From Balneolaceae bacterium (GTDB taxonomy: Bacteria > Bacteroidota > Rhodothermia > Balneolales > Balneolaceae): a stretch of DNA of 34,022 nt. The translations under genes and the position numbers were made by a program. The first letter of the stretch is position 1, and the number at the start of each line of letters is the position of its first letter. The notes beneath the pieces are model-generated. The model was not told where the DNA came from. It was given only the letters and a program-made list of their open reading frames with translations, and did not search any database. Of this stretch, positions 23,668 to 33,123 are shown piece by piece. Location of the stretch: assembly GCA_007693745.1 (NCBI GenBank), contig REDA01000034.1, positions 1 through 34,022 on the forward strand, read 5' to 3'.

Positions 23668-25245
23668 TTACTTCTCCAGCTGTTTCCAGAAATGGGCAGT
23701 AAGATCTTTGATCCCTGAAATCGTTTCACTGATTCGGCCGGTAGCTGCTGCATTCTCATCCACCTGCTGCATGTTATGATGTGACAACGAAGTGATGGAT
23801 GCCAGGCTTTGATTGATTTCATCGGCTGCGTAACGCTGCTGCTCAACGATATATGCCACTTCCTCACTTCCCCGTGTAATATCTTGCAGAGTGGTGAGTA
23901 TTTCGTCGAAAATGGCCACCGATTTTGAATTCTCTGTGCTGCTCTGCTTTACTTTTTCCTGCGCATTCTCCATCATATTCACAGCGTTTTCCATGCCGGA
24001 TTTAAGCTGATGAATAAAATTTCCGATTTCATCGGCAGATGATTGGGTCCGGCCCGACAATGAGCGGACCTGATCGGCTACTACTGAAAAACCTTTACCT
24101 GCAGCGCCTGCGCTTGCGGCTTCGATGGTGGCATTCAGTGAGAGCAGACGGGTCTGCTCGGATATTTCTTTAATGACATCAAGGATTGTGGTCACGCCAT
24201 GGGCTATTTCAGCTACATCTTTCACGGCCTCAGCGGCCTGTGTGATGTCATTCTTGAGGTAATTCAATCGCTCTGCATTGTTATCCAGTACCCTTTTGCC
24301 GTGCCGGGTCTGCTCCAGACTGCCCGAGGCGGATTGAGAGGTTCTTTGGGCATTGTCGGAGACATCCCTGATTGTAGCTGACATCTCTTCTACCGCTGCA
24401 GCCACCCGCTCAATATCCGAGACCTGCGCTTCGCCGCGATCCCGGGCTGAATTCATTGCCTGATCCAGTTCCATCGCAGAGGCTGAGAGTCGTTCAATCA
24501 TGTCATCAATACGGCCAATAATCGCCATTTTCTCGGATTCAAGGATATGGAGTGCCATCTCAATTTTGCCGGAGTCGTTGTTCTTTCCGGTAAATGCAAA
24601 TCGTGCAACAGGATCATCAGCAATTTGGGATGCACGGTCGATGACTTTTTGAAATGGCTCAAAGATGGAAATTACGCGATGATACATGTATCCGGCAGAG
24701 AGCAGAATCAGCAAGGCCACCATCCAGCCGGCCGGAAGAATCAAACTGCCAGCTGCACAAATTGCCATGGGTAACAGAGTGTTCAATAATAGTGATTGGC
24801 GTAAAGGAGCTTCTTCCTTCAGTTCGGGGGTGGGTTCCCCCCGGGTGAGTTTACCATAGAGTGATTCAGCTCGTTTTACTGATTCTGCTTCGGGACGGCG
24901 ACGGACTGACTGATATTCTGAGATTTTATCCTGCTTCCGGATCGGGCTTACAAAAGCATTCACCCAGTAATGATCTCCATTTTTACATCGGTTCTTCACA
25001 ATACCGGTCCAGGAGCGGCCGGATTTAATTGTGTCCCACATACCCTTAAATGCGGCAGGGGGCATGTCCGGATGTCGTATGATATTGTGCGGCTTACCAA
25101 TCAGCTCCTCGGTGTCAAATCCGCTTACATCTGTGAATGTGTTGTTGACAAAGGTAATTTTTCCTTTCAGATCAGTCGTGGAGAGGATGTTCGCATTAGC
25201 CGGGAACATCCGGTCTTTTTGGGTGACGGGCAGATTCATTCTCAT
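23668..25245 (-). CDS. Aer-like PAS-domain methyl-accepting chemotaxis protein
   Basis: A 525-residue chemoreceptor. The N-terminal PAS domain (about residues 15-115) is of the Aer type, with KITFVNNTFTDVSGF, then PHNIIRHPDMPPAAF and a VKNRCKNGDHYWV segment. In Aer this fold binds FAD and reads redox or oxygen state. Two close hydrophobic helices (about residues 155-200) anchor it without a periplasmic domain, as in Aer. A short HAMP-like stretch leads to the signalling coiled coil, whose tip has [20 protein letters not shown], with Ser where many receptors have Arg (EAAR). No C-terminal CheR-binding pentapeptide is present. Its ATG overlaps the cheR stop (ATGA), so both are translated together. 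It likely feeds internal energy or redox status to the CheA encoded upstream. Confidence 0.9.
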   Translation of the reverse strand: MRMNLPVTQKDRMFPANANILSTTDLKGKITFVNNTFTDVSGFDTEELIGKPHNIIRHPDMPPAAFKGMWDTIKSGRSWTGIVKNRCKNGDHYWVNAFVSPIRKQDKISEYQSVRRRPEAESVKRAESLYGKLTRGEPTPELKEEAPLRQSLLLNTLLPMAICAAGSLILPAGWMVALLILLSAGYMYHRVISIFEPFQKVIDRASQIADDPVARFAFTGKNNDSGKIEMALHILESEKMAIIGRIDDMIERLSASAMELDQAMNSARDRGEAQVSDIERVAAAVEEMSATIRDVSDNAQRTSQSASGSLEQTRHGKRVLDNNAERLNYLKNDITQAAEAVKDVAEIAHGVTTILDVIKEISEQTRLLSLNATIEAASAGAAGKGFSVVADQVRSLSGRTQSSADEIGNFIHQLKSGMENAVNMMENAQEKVKQSSTENSKSVAIFDEILTTLQDITRGSEEVAYIVEQQRYAADEINQSLASITSLSHHNMQQVDENAAATGRISETISGIKDLTAHFWKQLEK

Positions 25246-26189
25246 AACTGTGAGATTAAAGATGGTTTATAGTTTATTGGGTGGTTCGTTTGAGTGCTCT
25301 GAGAAGCAGATGGCTGCCTGTTGAAGTCAGCAGTGGTTTTCTTTTTATAAAAAACTGTCCGAAGGTGGCGCATTTCCTCCAGATCGAGGCTGAAAGCCGC
25401 TACTGTTTCGGTGGATCCGATGATAAGTGCACCGTCGTCTTTAAGCAACAGACCCATATTTTGAAATAATTTATGGCGGTCGTCCTGATTAAAATAGATA
25501 CCTACATTTCGGCAGAAGACGATATCAAATTTGCTGCTCACAGCCATGGGTTGCAGTAAATTTCCCTTTCTGAAGCTCGCGAGAAAGCGGAATTCATCCT
25601 TGATTTTATACCCCTCAGGAGTGGGGTTGAAAAAGCGTGAAAGGCGTTCCGGACTCAGCCCGCGGGAGACTTCCATATTCGAAAAGATACCACTGCTTGC
25701 CTGTGAAACAGCACGGTCTGATATGTCTACTCCTGTAACAAGGATATCGTATTCATCCAGATTCCCCAGAAGTTCTTTTAGTGTAATGATTGTGCTGTAG
25801 ATTTCCTGGCCTGTAGAGCAGGCTGCTGAGAAAATCCGTATGGGTATTCTCCGATATCCCTCACGGGCCCGTCGGTCGATCAGATCAGGGATGAGCTTAT
25901 TGCGAAGAAGCTCGAAGGGGGTATGATCACGGAAAAAGGATGTTTCGTTCGTAGTTATGGAATTGATAAGTTCATTTCTGAGTTCTCCGCCGGCATCGTA
26001 CCGGACTTTTTGCAGCAGCTCTGACCAGCTGTTACTGCCGGTTTTTCTCAGGAGTGAGCCTGCCCGGGACTGGATGAGGTAGGCTTTGCTCTGATCCAGA
26101 AACACGCCGCTGATTTCCTGAATAAACCTGCTCCAGGACGCCATTTCGGAGGAGCTGAGGGGTGGTATTGAAGCATAACCCTGCTGCAT
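25242..26189 (-). CDS. cheR: CheR, chemoreceptor glutamate methyltransferase
   Basis: A 315-residue enzyme that methylates glutamates of chemoreceptors with S-adenosylmethionine. The N-terminal helical domain includes SITTNETSFFRD, the usual CheR motif. The SAM-binding core has IFSAACSTGQEIYSTII and DIVFCRNVGIYFNQDD, and the last strand contains LIIGSTETV. Some family positions are slightly changed (AACSTGQE for AGCSTGEE) but key residues are kept. It begins 3 bp after cheB and its stop overlaps the next ATG. The C-terminal tail after GSTETV is about 50 residues of low-complexity character without a TPR domain. Confidence 0.95.
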   Translation of the reverse strand: MQQGYASIPPLSSSEMASWSRFIQEISGVFLDQSKAYLIQSRAGSLLRKTGSNSWSELLQKVRYDAGGELRNELINSITTNETSFFRDHTPFELLRNKLIPDLIDRRAREGYRRIPIRIFSAACSTGQEIYSTIITLKELLGNLDEYDILVTGVDISDRAVSQASSGIFSNMEVSRGLSPERLSRFFNPTPEGYKIKDEFRFLASFRKGNLLQPMAVSSKFDIVFCRNVGIYFNQDDRHKLFQNMGLLLKDDGALIIGSTETVAAFSLDLEEMRHLRTVFYKKKTTADFNRQPSASQSTQTNHPINYKPSLISQL

Positions 26190-26192
26190 AAT

Positions 26193-27383
26193 CTATGATC
26201 TTTTCATAATTCGGGTTATGGTTTCTGCAATTCGGTCCAGAGGCAGAATGAGGTCTGCCAGGCCTGCATCCGCTACGGCTTTAGGCATCCCGTAAACAAC
26301 GCTGCTTGATTCGTCCTGCACAAGAGAAATGCAGCCGGTTCGCTTTAGCAATCGAACGCCAAGTGCACCATCGCTGCCCATTCCCGTTAATATTACTGAT
26401 AGTGCACGTCCCGGAAAGTGCTGTGATACGGAGCGGAAGAGGTAATCAACGGAGGGACGGCAGTTGTTTTCAGCAGCATCATCGGTGATTTTTATGGTGA
26501 TCTCCCCTGCGGCACCCGGCTGAAGACGCATATGGCTACCGCCAGGAGCGATGTAAACACAATTTGGTTTGGCCAACCCGTTATGCACTGCCTCGGTTAC
26601 TGTAAGAGCCGATTTTTTTTCCAGGCTGTTGGCCAGCGACTGAGTGAACAGCGGGGGCATATGCTGCACGATGAAAACCGGCACGCCGATTGTATCCGGC
26701 AGCGCCGGGATGAGAAAAGCCAGTGCGTTGGGGCCACCGGTAGATACGCCAATAACAATCATCTCCGGTTTGATGGGTGCTATCGGTATGGTTCCGGGTT
26801 TTACAGGTATAGAACCTTCTGAAGCGGAATGAACAACCCGGTGTTCTTTCCATGCGAATGGTGATCCATTGGTATTCTCCCTGATTGCGCCATCTCTTCC
26901 TGGCGAAACGTCCGGCAGCTTGGCTCCGGTAGGGTCACCTGAATCAGGAACCATCGGTTTTCGGAGTATGTCCCTGACATTATATCGCAGTGACAATGCC
27001 CTGACACGGGGTTCCATAGCTGCTTTTAGCTCTTCCCTGGCCGAATCCATGGAGCCTGTCTGTGGTTTGGTGAAGAAATCGAACGCTCCCAGCTTCAGAG
27101 CTTTAAGTGTGAGTTCTCCGCCACGTTCAGTAAGTGAGCTCACCACAAGTACAGCGGGGGGTTTTGCCACTTTGCGAAGAGCCTCGAGAACCTGGAGTCC
27201 GTCCATTTCGGGCATTTCCATATCCAGCGTAAGGATATCCGGTTCAAGCTGTTCAACTTGCTGCATGGCAACCTTGCCATTGTGAGCCTGCCCGACAACA
27301 GTGCATCCTTCGAATGTACCTGCCACGTCGCTCATCAGGCGGCGGAAAACAATGGAATCGTCTGCGATTAAAATGCGGGGCAT
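26193..27383 (-). CDS. cheB: CheB, receptor methylesterase response regulator
   Basis: A 396-residue protein with a receiver domain (residues 1-120; acid pair Asp8-Asp9, phospho-acceptor Asp54 in LTLDMEMPEMDG, Lys in FFTKP), a linker, and a C-terminal methylesterase/deamidase domain. Catalytic residues are visible: Ser in GVSTGGPNA, His in VQHMPPLF, and Asp in GMGSDGALG. It removes methyl groups from receptors when phosphorylated by CheA and so allows adaptation. The linker between the domains (about 125-200) is longer than in E. coli CheB. It is followed 3 bp later by cheR. With CheR it implies that this chemosensory system adapts by methylation. Confidence 0.96.
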   Translation of the reverse strand: MPRILIADDSIVFRRLMSDVAGTFEGCTVVGQAHNGKVAMQQVEQLEPDILTLDMEMPEMDGLQVLEALRKVAKPPAVLVVSSLTERGGELTLKALKLGAFDFFTKPQTGSMDSAREELKAAMEPRVRALSLRYNVRDILRKPMVPDSGDPTGAKLPDVSPGRDGAIRENTNGSPFAWKEHRVVHSASEGSIPVKPGTIPIAPIKPEMIVIGVSTGGPNALAFLIPALPDTIGVPVFIVQHMPPLFTQSLANSLEKKSALTVTEAVHNGLAKPNCVYIAPGGSHMRLQPGAAGEITIKITDDAAENNCRPSVDYLFRSVSQHFPGRALSVILTGMGSDGALGVRLLKRTGCISLVQDESSSVVYGMPKAVADAGLADLILPLDRIAETITRIMKRS

Positions 27384-27499
27384 CGTCTTATATCGGTGGT
27401 ATCATAGAGGCTTTTGAAAAACCCTGATTCATGAAGGAATCCGGTGTCTGTATCAGAGGGAAACCGGCCGGATCCCGTTTAACTTGCATAACTGGCCGT

Positions 27500-29233
27500 T
27501 CAGGTAACGGCAAACCGGAACTTGTTTACCATAGACTTTAGCTGATCAGTCAATCTGGTAAGTTCATGCGCACTCATCTCCACCTGTTCTCCACTTGTTC
27601 GGATTTCATCAGCTGAGGTATTAAAAAGCACGATATCTTCGGCTGTTGCTGTTGTCAGATTCGCTGTTTGGGCTACTTTTTCATTGGCATCCTGCACACC
27701 AAGACTGGCCTGAGAAATATTCACAGCCACATCACGAGTTACAACCGACTGCTCTTCAATAGCTGAGGCGATACTGTTCACCAGATGTCCTACCTCTGCG
27801 ATTACATCTGTGATGTTATGGATATCTTTAATCGCATCAGAAGCCGACAACTGAACCCCTTCAATTTTACCCCGGATGTCTTCGGTTGCTGAAGCTGTTT
27901 GGCGGGCCAGTTCCTTGATTTCATTGGCAACTACAGCAAAGCCCTTGCCGGCGGCTCCGGCGCGGGCAGCTTCGATGGTTGCATTCAGGGCCAGGAGATT
28001 GGTTTGAGATGAAATATCTATGATGGTATCTGTAACCTGTCCTATTTCCTGCGCAGACCGATCGAGTCTCTGCATCAGGTCTGAAACGGTTACTGCACGA
28101 TGAGCAGCTTCATTACTGATCGCCCTCGCTTTCTCTGAGCTGGACGCAATTTCACCAATAGTTACGCTCATCTCCTCGGTTGCCGTGGCTACCGACCCCA
28201 GATTCGCACTTGCCTGCTGCATACCCGATGCCACCGACATGGCATTGGAACTTGTTTCCTGGGCGGCGGCGGCAACAGCAGAGGTGCGGTCACTCATTTG
28301 CTGTACACTCTGTGAGGTTTGTGCACTGATAGCGGAGAGCTGTACGGCCGAAGATGCTACGGATTCTATGCCGCTGGACATTCCTGTCAGGATATTCCGG
28401 GTACTCTCTACCATACCCTGGATTGCTCTGCCCAATACCCCCAGTTCGTCCCTGAGATCCAGGACCGAGCGAGGTAAATCCGTTGAAAAATCGCCGGCTG
28501 CTACGGCGTTCGAAAACTTTACCGTTTCTAACACGGGTGTAACCACACTTCGGTTAATCAGGAAGCCCAGTCCTGCTGCAATCACGACTGCGAGCAAGAT
28601 CATCACAGCGATACCAAGAGCAAAATTTCGGGTCATTGCATTGTCACTTATCAGCATTTGGTCGGTAACGGTCGAATTATGGTTTATGAGCGAAACCAGA
28701 TTCGAAGCCAGAGCCTCTGAGTAAGGGATCATTTCCATAACCATTCTGTCGTATTCTGAATAGAGCGGATCCAGAACAACCGGGTCGGTGGTCTGTGTCA
28801 TCAAATTCATGATTTCATGAAGTTCCGTATAGACGCTGCGTAAGCTTAAATAATCTTCTTCCAGATCAGCAACCATCTGCCGGCCTCTATCGGTTGCTCT
28901 TGGCATGGCCAGGATCCGGTCCAGAGCGGCACGGGCCTTTTCCCAGCTCTCCATCTGCTGTCTCTGCAGTTCATGGATTTTTTCCGTCGCCATTTCATGG
29001 CCTCTGATCTGATAAACGGAAAGTGTCTGTGCGTGAATGGCCATTCTCTCAAAATTCAGATCGGTCATTGAGCGTACTCCGGGAATGCGTTCATTGCTGA
29101 TAACATTCATGTTGTTGGCGAGCATTCTGTTGCCGGCCATGCCCAACCCACCGGTTATCAGTAACAAGAGGATAATTGTACCATAACCGAAAGTTAGTCT
29201 GGTGGCGATTTTGTAGTGATTCAGATTAAACAT
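27500..29233 (-). CDS. Transmembrane methyl-accepting chemotaxis protein
   Basis: A 577-residue chemoreceptor with a classic layout. TM1 is at about 11-31, followed by a helical periplasmic ligand domain of about 170 residues that looks like a 4HB_MCP bundle, TM2 at about 205-228, HAMP (about 229-281) and a cytoplasmic signalling coiled coil. The hairpin tip reads [20 protein letters not shown], continuing [10 protein letters not shown]; the usual Glu after EAARAG is Ala. The end ([12 protein letters not shown]) carries no CheR-tethering pentapeptide. It lies 57 bp after cheW and 116 bp before cheB. The ligand cannot be inferred. Confidence 0.93.
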   Translation of the reverse strand: MFNLNHYKIATRLTFGYGTIILLLLITGGLGMAGNRMLANNMNVISNERIPGVRSMTDLNFERMAIHAQTLSVYQIRGHEMATEKIHELQRQQMESWEKARAALDRILAMPRATDRGRQMVADLEEDYLSLRSVYTELHEIMNLMTQTTDPVVLDPLYSEYDRMVMEMIPYSEALASNLVSLINHNSTVTDQMLISDNAMTRNFALGIAVMILLAVVIAAGLGFLINRSVVTPVLETVKFSNAVAAGDFSTDLPRSVLDLRDELGVLGRAIQGMVESTRNILTGMSSGIESVASSAVQLSAISAQTSQSVQQMSDRTSAVAAAAQETSSNAMSVASGMQQASANLGSVATATEEMSVTIGEIASSSEKARAISNEAAHRAVTVSDLMQRLDRSAQEIGQVTDTIIDISSQTNLLALNATIEAARAGAAGKGFAVVANEIKELARQTASATEDIRGKIEGVQLSASDAIKDIHNITDVIAEVGHLVNSIASAIEEQSVVTRDVAVNISQASLGVQDANEKVAQTANLTTATAEDIVLFNTSADEIRTSGEQVEMSAHELTRLTDQLKSMVNKFRFAVT

Positions 29234-29290
29234 CTCAGGTCCCTCATTGTGTTCTGTTAAAGGTTTTGTAGTATAAAATCAGTGCAATCA

Positions 29291-29761
29291 TTAATTTTCA
29301 TGAGCTTCCGGCCAGCAAAAGATTTCCTGGTTATCAAGTATGGATACCATCTCGTTTCCATTGCGCCAGAGCCCCCGAAGCCGTTGTGCGAAATCAGCAT
29401 CAAGATTTCCGGTTGGCGGAGCAATATCTTCTTCGGGAATCAAAACGGCCTCAGAAACGCTGTCGACCAGAAAACCGTACGAGTCACCGTGATGATCTAT
29501 CAGGATGAGGCGGTTGTCAGGATTTCGCTGATCCGCTTCCACTCCGAGATGGGTGGCCATATCGATAACAGTGATGATCTTGCCTCGTAAATTGCGAATT
29601 CCGACGATATCAGCAGGTGCGCCGGGTACAGCGGTGAGGTTGCCAACCCTTACCACTTCCTGAATCAGTGTAGTATCAAGCCCGTAAAAGGATCTCCCGA
29701 TACGAAATAGCATAGTAAGGGTGGTATTATAAGTAGTTGAATGATCGTTCCAGGTGTTCAT
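29291..29761 (-). CDS. cheW: CheW, chemotaxis coupling protein
   Basis: A 156-residue CheW-domain protein that links CheA to receptors. The expected segments are present: MLFRIGRSFYGLDTTLIQEV, AVPGAPADIVGIRNLRGKII (with the conserved G-x-x-N-L-R-G-x), VIDMATHLG, and GFLVDSVSEAV. The N-terminal ~17 residues are an extra hydrophilic arm. It sits 41 bp after cheA and 57 bp before the membrane receptor, inside the chemosensory operon. Confidence 0.94.
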   Translation of the reverse strand: MNTWNDHSTTYNTTLTMLFRIGRSFYGLDTTLIQEVVRVGNLTAVPGAPADIVGIRNLRGKIITVIDMATHLGVEADQRNPDNRLILIDHHGDSYGFLVDSVSEAVLIPEEDIAPPTGNLDADFAQRLRGLWRNGNEMVSILDNQEIFCWPEAHEN

Positions 29762-29802
29762 AGTTCTATCAGATAGAGAGGATCATGATTGGGAAAAAAA
29801 GT

Positions 29803-32634
29803 TTATGCCATTGAAATTTCAGCCAGAGAATCAATACTGGAGAGTAGTTTTTCGCGATCCAGTTTGATCTGATATTCAGTTACACCGGCCTCTATTCCCC
29901 GCTCTATGTCTTCGTCGGCAGCAAGGGAACTGACCGCAATCACAGGCAATGTGGCTGTGCGGTGATCCGAGCGGATTCGGCGGGTCAGTTGAAGTCCGTC
30001 GAGGAGTGGCATTTCAACATCTGTAACCACCAGCTGAATTTGGTGCAGGTTTTCAAGTAAAAGTGCCCAGGCCTTTTCACCATCCGGAGCTTCGATAACG
30101 TGATACCCGTTATCAGTTATGCTCTGCTTGATTTTGGATCGGAAAAAATCGGAATCCTCGGCAAGAAGTACAGCTCCTCTCAGAGCAGTTATATCTTCAG
30201 ATTCGCCGGAAATTGAACTTTCGCCATTTTGATCAGAAGGTTCCTTAACCGTACGGTTTATCCCAGGGATTAAATCACCGGGCTGGGTGGTGCTCTGCTG
30301 CACGATTTCATTTATATCAGCCAGCAGAGTGGTTCGTCCCTCGATTATCATAGATCCCCGTATTCCGGTCTGTCGGTGCATAACCGTGTTCAGATTCGGT
30401 TCCAAATGCACAACATTCACCGGTGTGGTTCCGAGAAGACCGATCGTTTTGCCTTCAGTGTGAGACACCACCACGACCGGAGTTGCTTCTCTATCAGGAG
30501 CCTGAACGTTAGCCACGTCATCGAGTGTAAACAGTTCCAGCAGGCCTTCACGATACTTCATGGAACGCTTGCCTCCAAAATATTCGACATCACACCATTG
30601 AATCCGCTCGATTCGTCCTACTGCATCCAGAGGTATGGCAAATTGCTCTCCGGGTCCGTTCCCAAACAACAGGAAAGATGTTAATTCACTGGCTTCTTCA
30701 TCTGCATCAAGACCCCTTTCCTGCTCAATTTCTGAGGCAACATGGCTTACCCTGCCTTTTGCCGCCAGGCCGTTCACATCCAGAATCAGAGCTACTGAGC
30801 CGTCACCAAGTATTGTGGCTCCGGAATATTCGCTCAGGTGTTTGAGGCGACGGCTCAGCGGCTTTACCACCACTTCTTCCGTATTTTCAAACCAGTCTAC
30901 CTCAACAGCAAAATTAATTTCACCGTCTGTTACCACCACAATCTCATTTGCGTTTTTATGTGCGCCGGCGGTGTTGGGGGAATCGATTCCGGCAAGATCC
31001 CGGAAACGGAGCAGTGGCAGTGTAGTGTCCCGCAGAAGAAGTACTTCTGAGTTGCCGATATACTCAATCTGGTTTGTATCCTGATCTTTACGCAGGCTGA
31101 TGAGTTCCCGGATATTTGACTGTGGAATGGCAAATCTTTCTGTGCCCACCAAAACAATCAGAGAAGGAATAATCGCTAGTGTAAGAGGGAGTTTAATTCG
31201 GAAGCTGGTACCAGATCCCGGTTCAGAATTGATTTCAATCTGTCCGTTCAGCCGATTCAGATTCGTCTTCACTACGTCCATACCGACCCCTCGCCCGGAA
31301 ATATCCGATACTGCTTTGGCTGTACTTAGTCCTGCATGGAAAATCAGGTAGAGTTTTTCCTTCTCTGACATCTCCCAGGCCTGTTGTTCAGTGATCAGGC
31401 CCTTTCGTACAGCTGACTCGGCTATAGAGCCGCCATTCAACCCTTTTCCATCATCGGATATCTCGATAATTACCTGACCGGCTTCGTGTTTTGCTTCAAT
31501 TCGAATCGTACCGGTTGCACTCTTGCCAGCCTTCAGCCGTTCGTGTGTTGTCTCGATACCATGATCCACTGCATTTCGAACCATATGCATCAATGGATCT
31601 GAGATTCCTTCAATCAGAGTCTTGTCCAGCGCCACTTCCTTGCCAACGATATCCAGCTCAACATCCTTGCCCATCTGCTTCGCCAGATCCCGCACCACTC
31701 TTGGAAACTTGTTAAACACATTTCCAATAGGCTGCAGGCGCGTCTGCATGATTACATCCTGAAGTTCCGTTGTAACCTGATTGATCCTCTGTTCAGCAGA
31801 GTTTAGCAGATGGGTGTTATCCTTCGATACAGCAGAGCGCAACTGATTCCGGCTGAGTACCAGCTCACCTGCCAGATTCATCAGATTTTCGAGCATTCCC
31901 ACACTGATGCGAAGTGTCTCATCCGACAAATTGCCGGGCTTGGAGCGGGCAGGGGTGTCTGTTCGCTTCAGGCTCTCATCTGCAGGTTTTGAAAGATGAT
32001 CGGGATGCTGTGAAGAGTCGCCGGAGGAGCCGTTAGTACAGAGTACCCCATTCTCCTGCTGAATATCAGGACCCCGATTCACCATGCTTTCCTCTTCATC
32101 TGCCAGCCTGATCGTGTTCGATTCTGACGGGTCGGAACTACCTTCCCCGGATTCGGAAACGCTGCCTGAAGTACGATCCGGGAGGTCAGGATCTGATACT
32201 TCTTCACTCTCTTCAGGATGGCTGCCCCTATCCGATTCTCCGGGTTCAGTCTGATCAGAAGAGGAAACAGATTCGAGCCCCTCCATGATTCCGGAAATAT
32301 CTGTTGTGGAGACTGAATCCGGACTGTTCACCATGTCGCGCAGTTGATCAAAAGCTGCGAGAAGCAGGTTCGTAACCTGATCATTAGCGATAATTTTCCT
32401 GGTTCGGAGCAGATCCAGAACGGTTTCAGACTTATGAGCCAGCAGAGTCATGTTCTCCAGCTCAAAAAAACCACTGCCGCCCTTTATTGTGTGCGCTGCC
32501 CTGAAAACCTTATTGAGCAACTCATCATCGAGTGCTTCACCTTGTTCTTCAAGGGTTAATAAATCACTTTCAATACCATCCAGAAGCTCTAAAGCCTCAT
32601 CAGTAAATTCCTTCAGGAAATCATCATCAGTCAT
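29803..32634 (-). CDS. cheA: CheA hybrid histidine kinase with two CheW-like domains and a C-terminal receiver
   Basis: A 943-residue cytoplasmic kinase. The Hpt domain has His48 in FRAAHTIKGGSGFFELE. A very acidic, Ser-rich linker (about 125-240) takes the place of a folded P2 domain. The dimerisation helices (ISVGMLENLMNLAGELVLSR) and the ATPase follow, with N-box HMVRNAVDHGIE, ISDDGKGL and GRGVGMDVVKTN. A first CheW-like P5 domain is followed by a second (from about 680: FLLFGNGPGEQFAIPLDAVG). A receiver closes the protein, with phospho-acceptor Asp872 in VVTDVEMPLLDG and Lys924. The fused receiver recalls FrzE-like CheA-CheY hybrids. It starts the minus-strand operon. No free cheY is found in the window, so this receiver may act as output or phosphate sink. 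Confidence 0.95.
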   Translation of the reverse strand: MTDDDFLKEFTDEALELLDGIESDLLTLEEQGEALDDELLNKVFRAAHTIKGGSGFFELENMTLLAHKSETVLDLLRTRKIIANDQVTNLLLAAFDQLRDMVNSPDSVSTTDISGIMEGLESVSSSDQTEPGESDRGSHPEESEEVSDPDLPDRTSGSVSESGEGSSDPSESNTIRLADEEESMVNRGPDIQQENGVLCTNGSSGDSSQHPDHLSKPADESLKRTDTPARSKPGNLSDETLRISVGMLENLMNLAGELVLSRNQLRSAVSKDNTHLLNSAEQRINQVTTELQDVIMQTRLQPIGNVFNKFPRVVRDLAKQMGKDVELDIVGKEVALDKTLIEGISDPLMHMVRNAVDHGIETTHERLKAGKSATGTIRIEAKHEAGQVIIEISDDGKGLNGGSIAESAVRKGLITEQQAWEMSEKEKLYLIFHAGLSTAKAVSDISGRGVGMDVVKTNLNRLNGQIEINSEPGSGTSFRIKLPLTLAIIPSLIVLVGTERFAIPQSNIRELISLRKDQDTNQIEYIGNSEVLLLRDTTLPLLRFRDLAGIDSPNTAGAHKNANEIVVVTDGEINFAVEVDWFENTEEVVVKPLSRRLKHLSEYSGATILGDGSVALILDVNGLAAKGRVSHVASEIEQERGLDADEEASELTSFLLFGNGPGEQFAIPLDAVGRIERIQWCDVEYFGGKRSMKYREGLLELFTLDDVANVQAPDREATPVVVVSHTEGKTIGLLGTTPVNVVHLEPNLNTVMHRQTGIRGSMIIEGRTTLLADINEIVQQSTTQPGDLIPGINRTVKEPSDQNGESSISGESEDITALRGAVLLAEDSDFFRSKIKQSITDNGYHVIEAPDGEKAWALLLENLHQIQLVVTDVEMPLLDGLQLTRRIRSDHRTATLPVIAVSSLAADEDIERGIEAGVTEYQIKLDREKLLSSIDSLAEISMA

Positions 32635-33123
32635 ATGTATATCTATTTTAATATCACACTATTTACCGGTGACAAGCTCTTCTTTACATTTTATTTATGC
32701 CAGCCAACATATCAGAAACCGTCGGATGCCGGTTTAAATCTATTTCTGATTTCTCTCCCCAGTCTTTATTATATGACTGAAAGAAATAGAGTTATCGGAC
32801 TTTTGTTTTTCTACTTAAATGGAATTGTGGCGGTGATTTAATTTTAAGATGAAGTGATCAATTCCATCTGTTTCCCGGGATATCCGGGACACCGGTCATG
32901 GAGAATTCGGAAACAGGATCTGCTGTGGCGGGTACAACATGACCCGTAACCTTCATGCACGTATTTATCAGCACGTTACCGGAGAAACAAGTAGCCGGAT
33001 CGTATATGAAGGCTTATAATGCTGCGTGAAAGCTCTTGTATAACTTGTCGCAGGAGAATATATTGGCAAAAAGACAGTACTGTCAGGGCCGGATATGGAT
33101 AATCAGAACCAAAGGAGAGAATC
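32635..33123. other. Divergent promoter region between cheA and the tip-Cache gene
   Basis: A 489-bp gap with no convincing gene. It should hold the cheA promoter on the minus strand and the promoter of the plus-strand gene at 33124. On the plus strand a TATAAT hexamer lies at 33016-33021 without a good -35 box. A short hairpin (TCCCGG-N5-CCGGGA) lies at 32873-32889. I looked for -24/-12 elements in both directions and found none with correct spacing. Confidence 0.5.
33073..33084. promoter_or_regulatory. Perfect 12-bp palindrome GACAGTACTGTC
   Basis: This perfect inverted repeat lies 39 bp upstream of the ATG at 33124, where a repressor or activator site would be expected. The GACAGTACTGTC core is GC-balanced and therefore less likely than an AT-rich one to be casual. 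No regulator gene is adjacent. Confidence 0.3.

Noticed and set aside
28185-28724. Plus-strand open frame of 179 codons
   Set aside because: Antisense to the MCP coiled coil, where Ala/Ser-rich coding makes stop-free shadows common.
32685-32710. TTGGC and CTGGCAT sequences on the minus strand before cheA as sigma-54 promoters
   Set aside because: No GC element at the -12 position for either one.
33064-33080. TTGGCA-containing sequence before the soluble receptor gene as a sigma-54 promoter
   Set aside because: At the required spacing the -12 half reads CAGT and not TTGC, so it fails.
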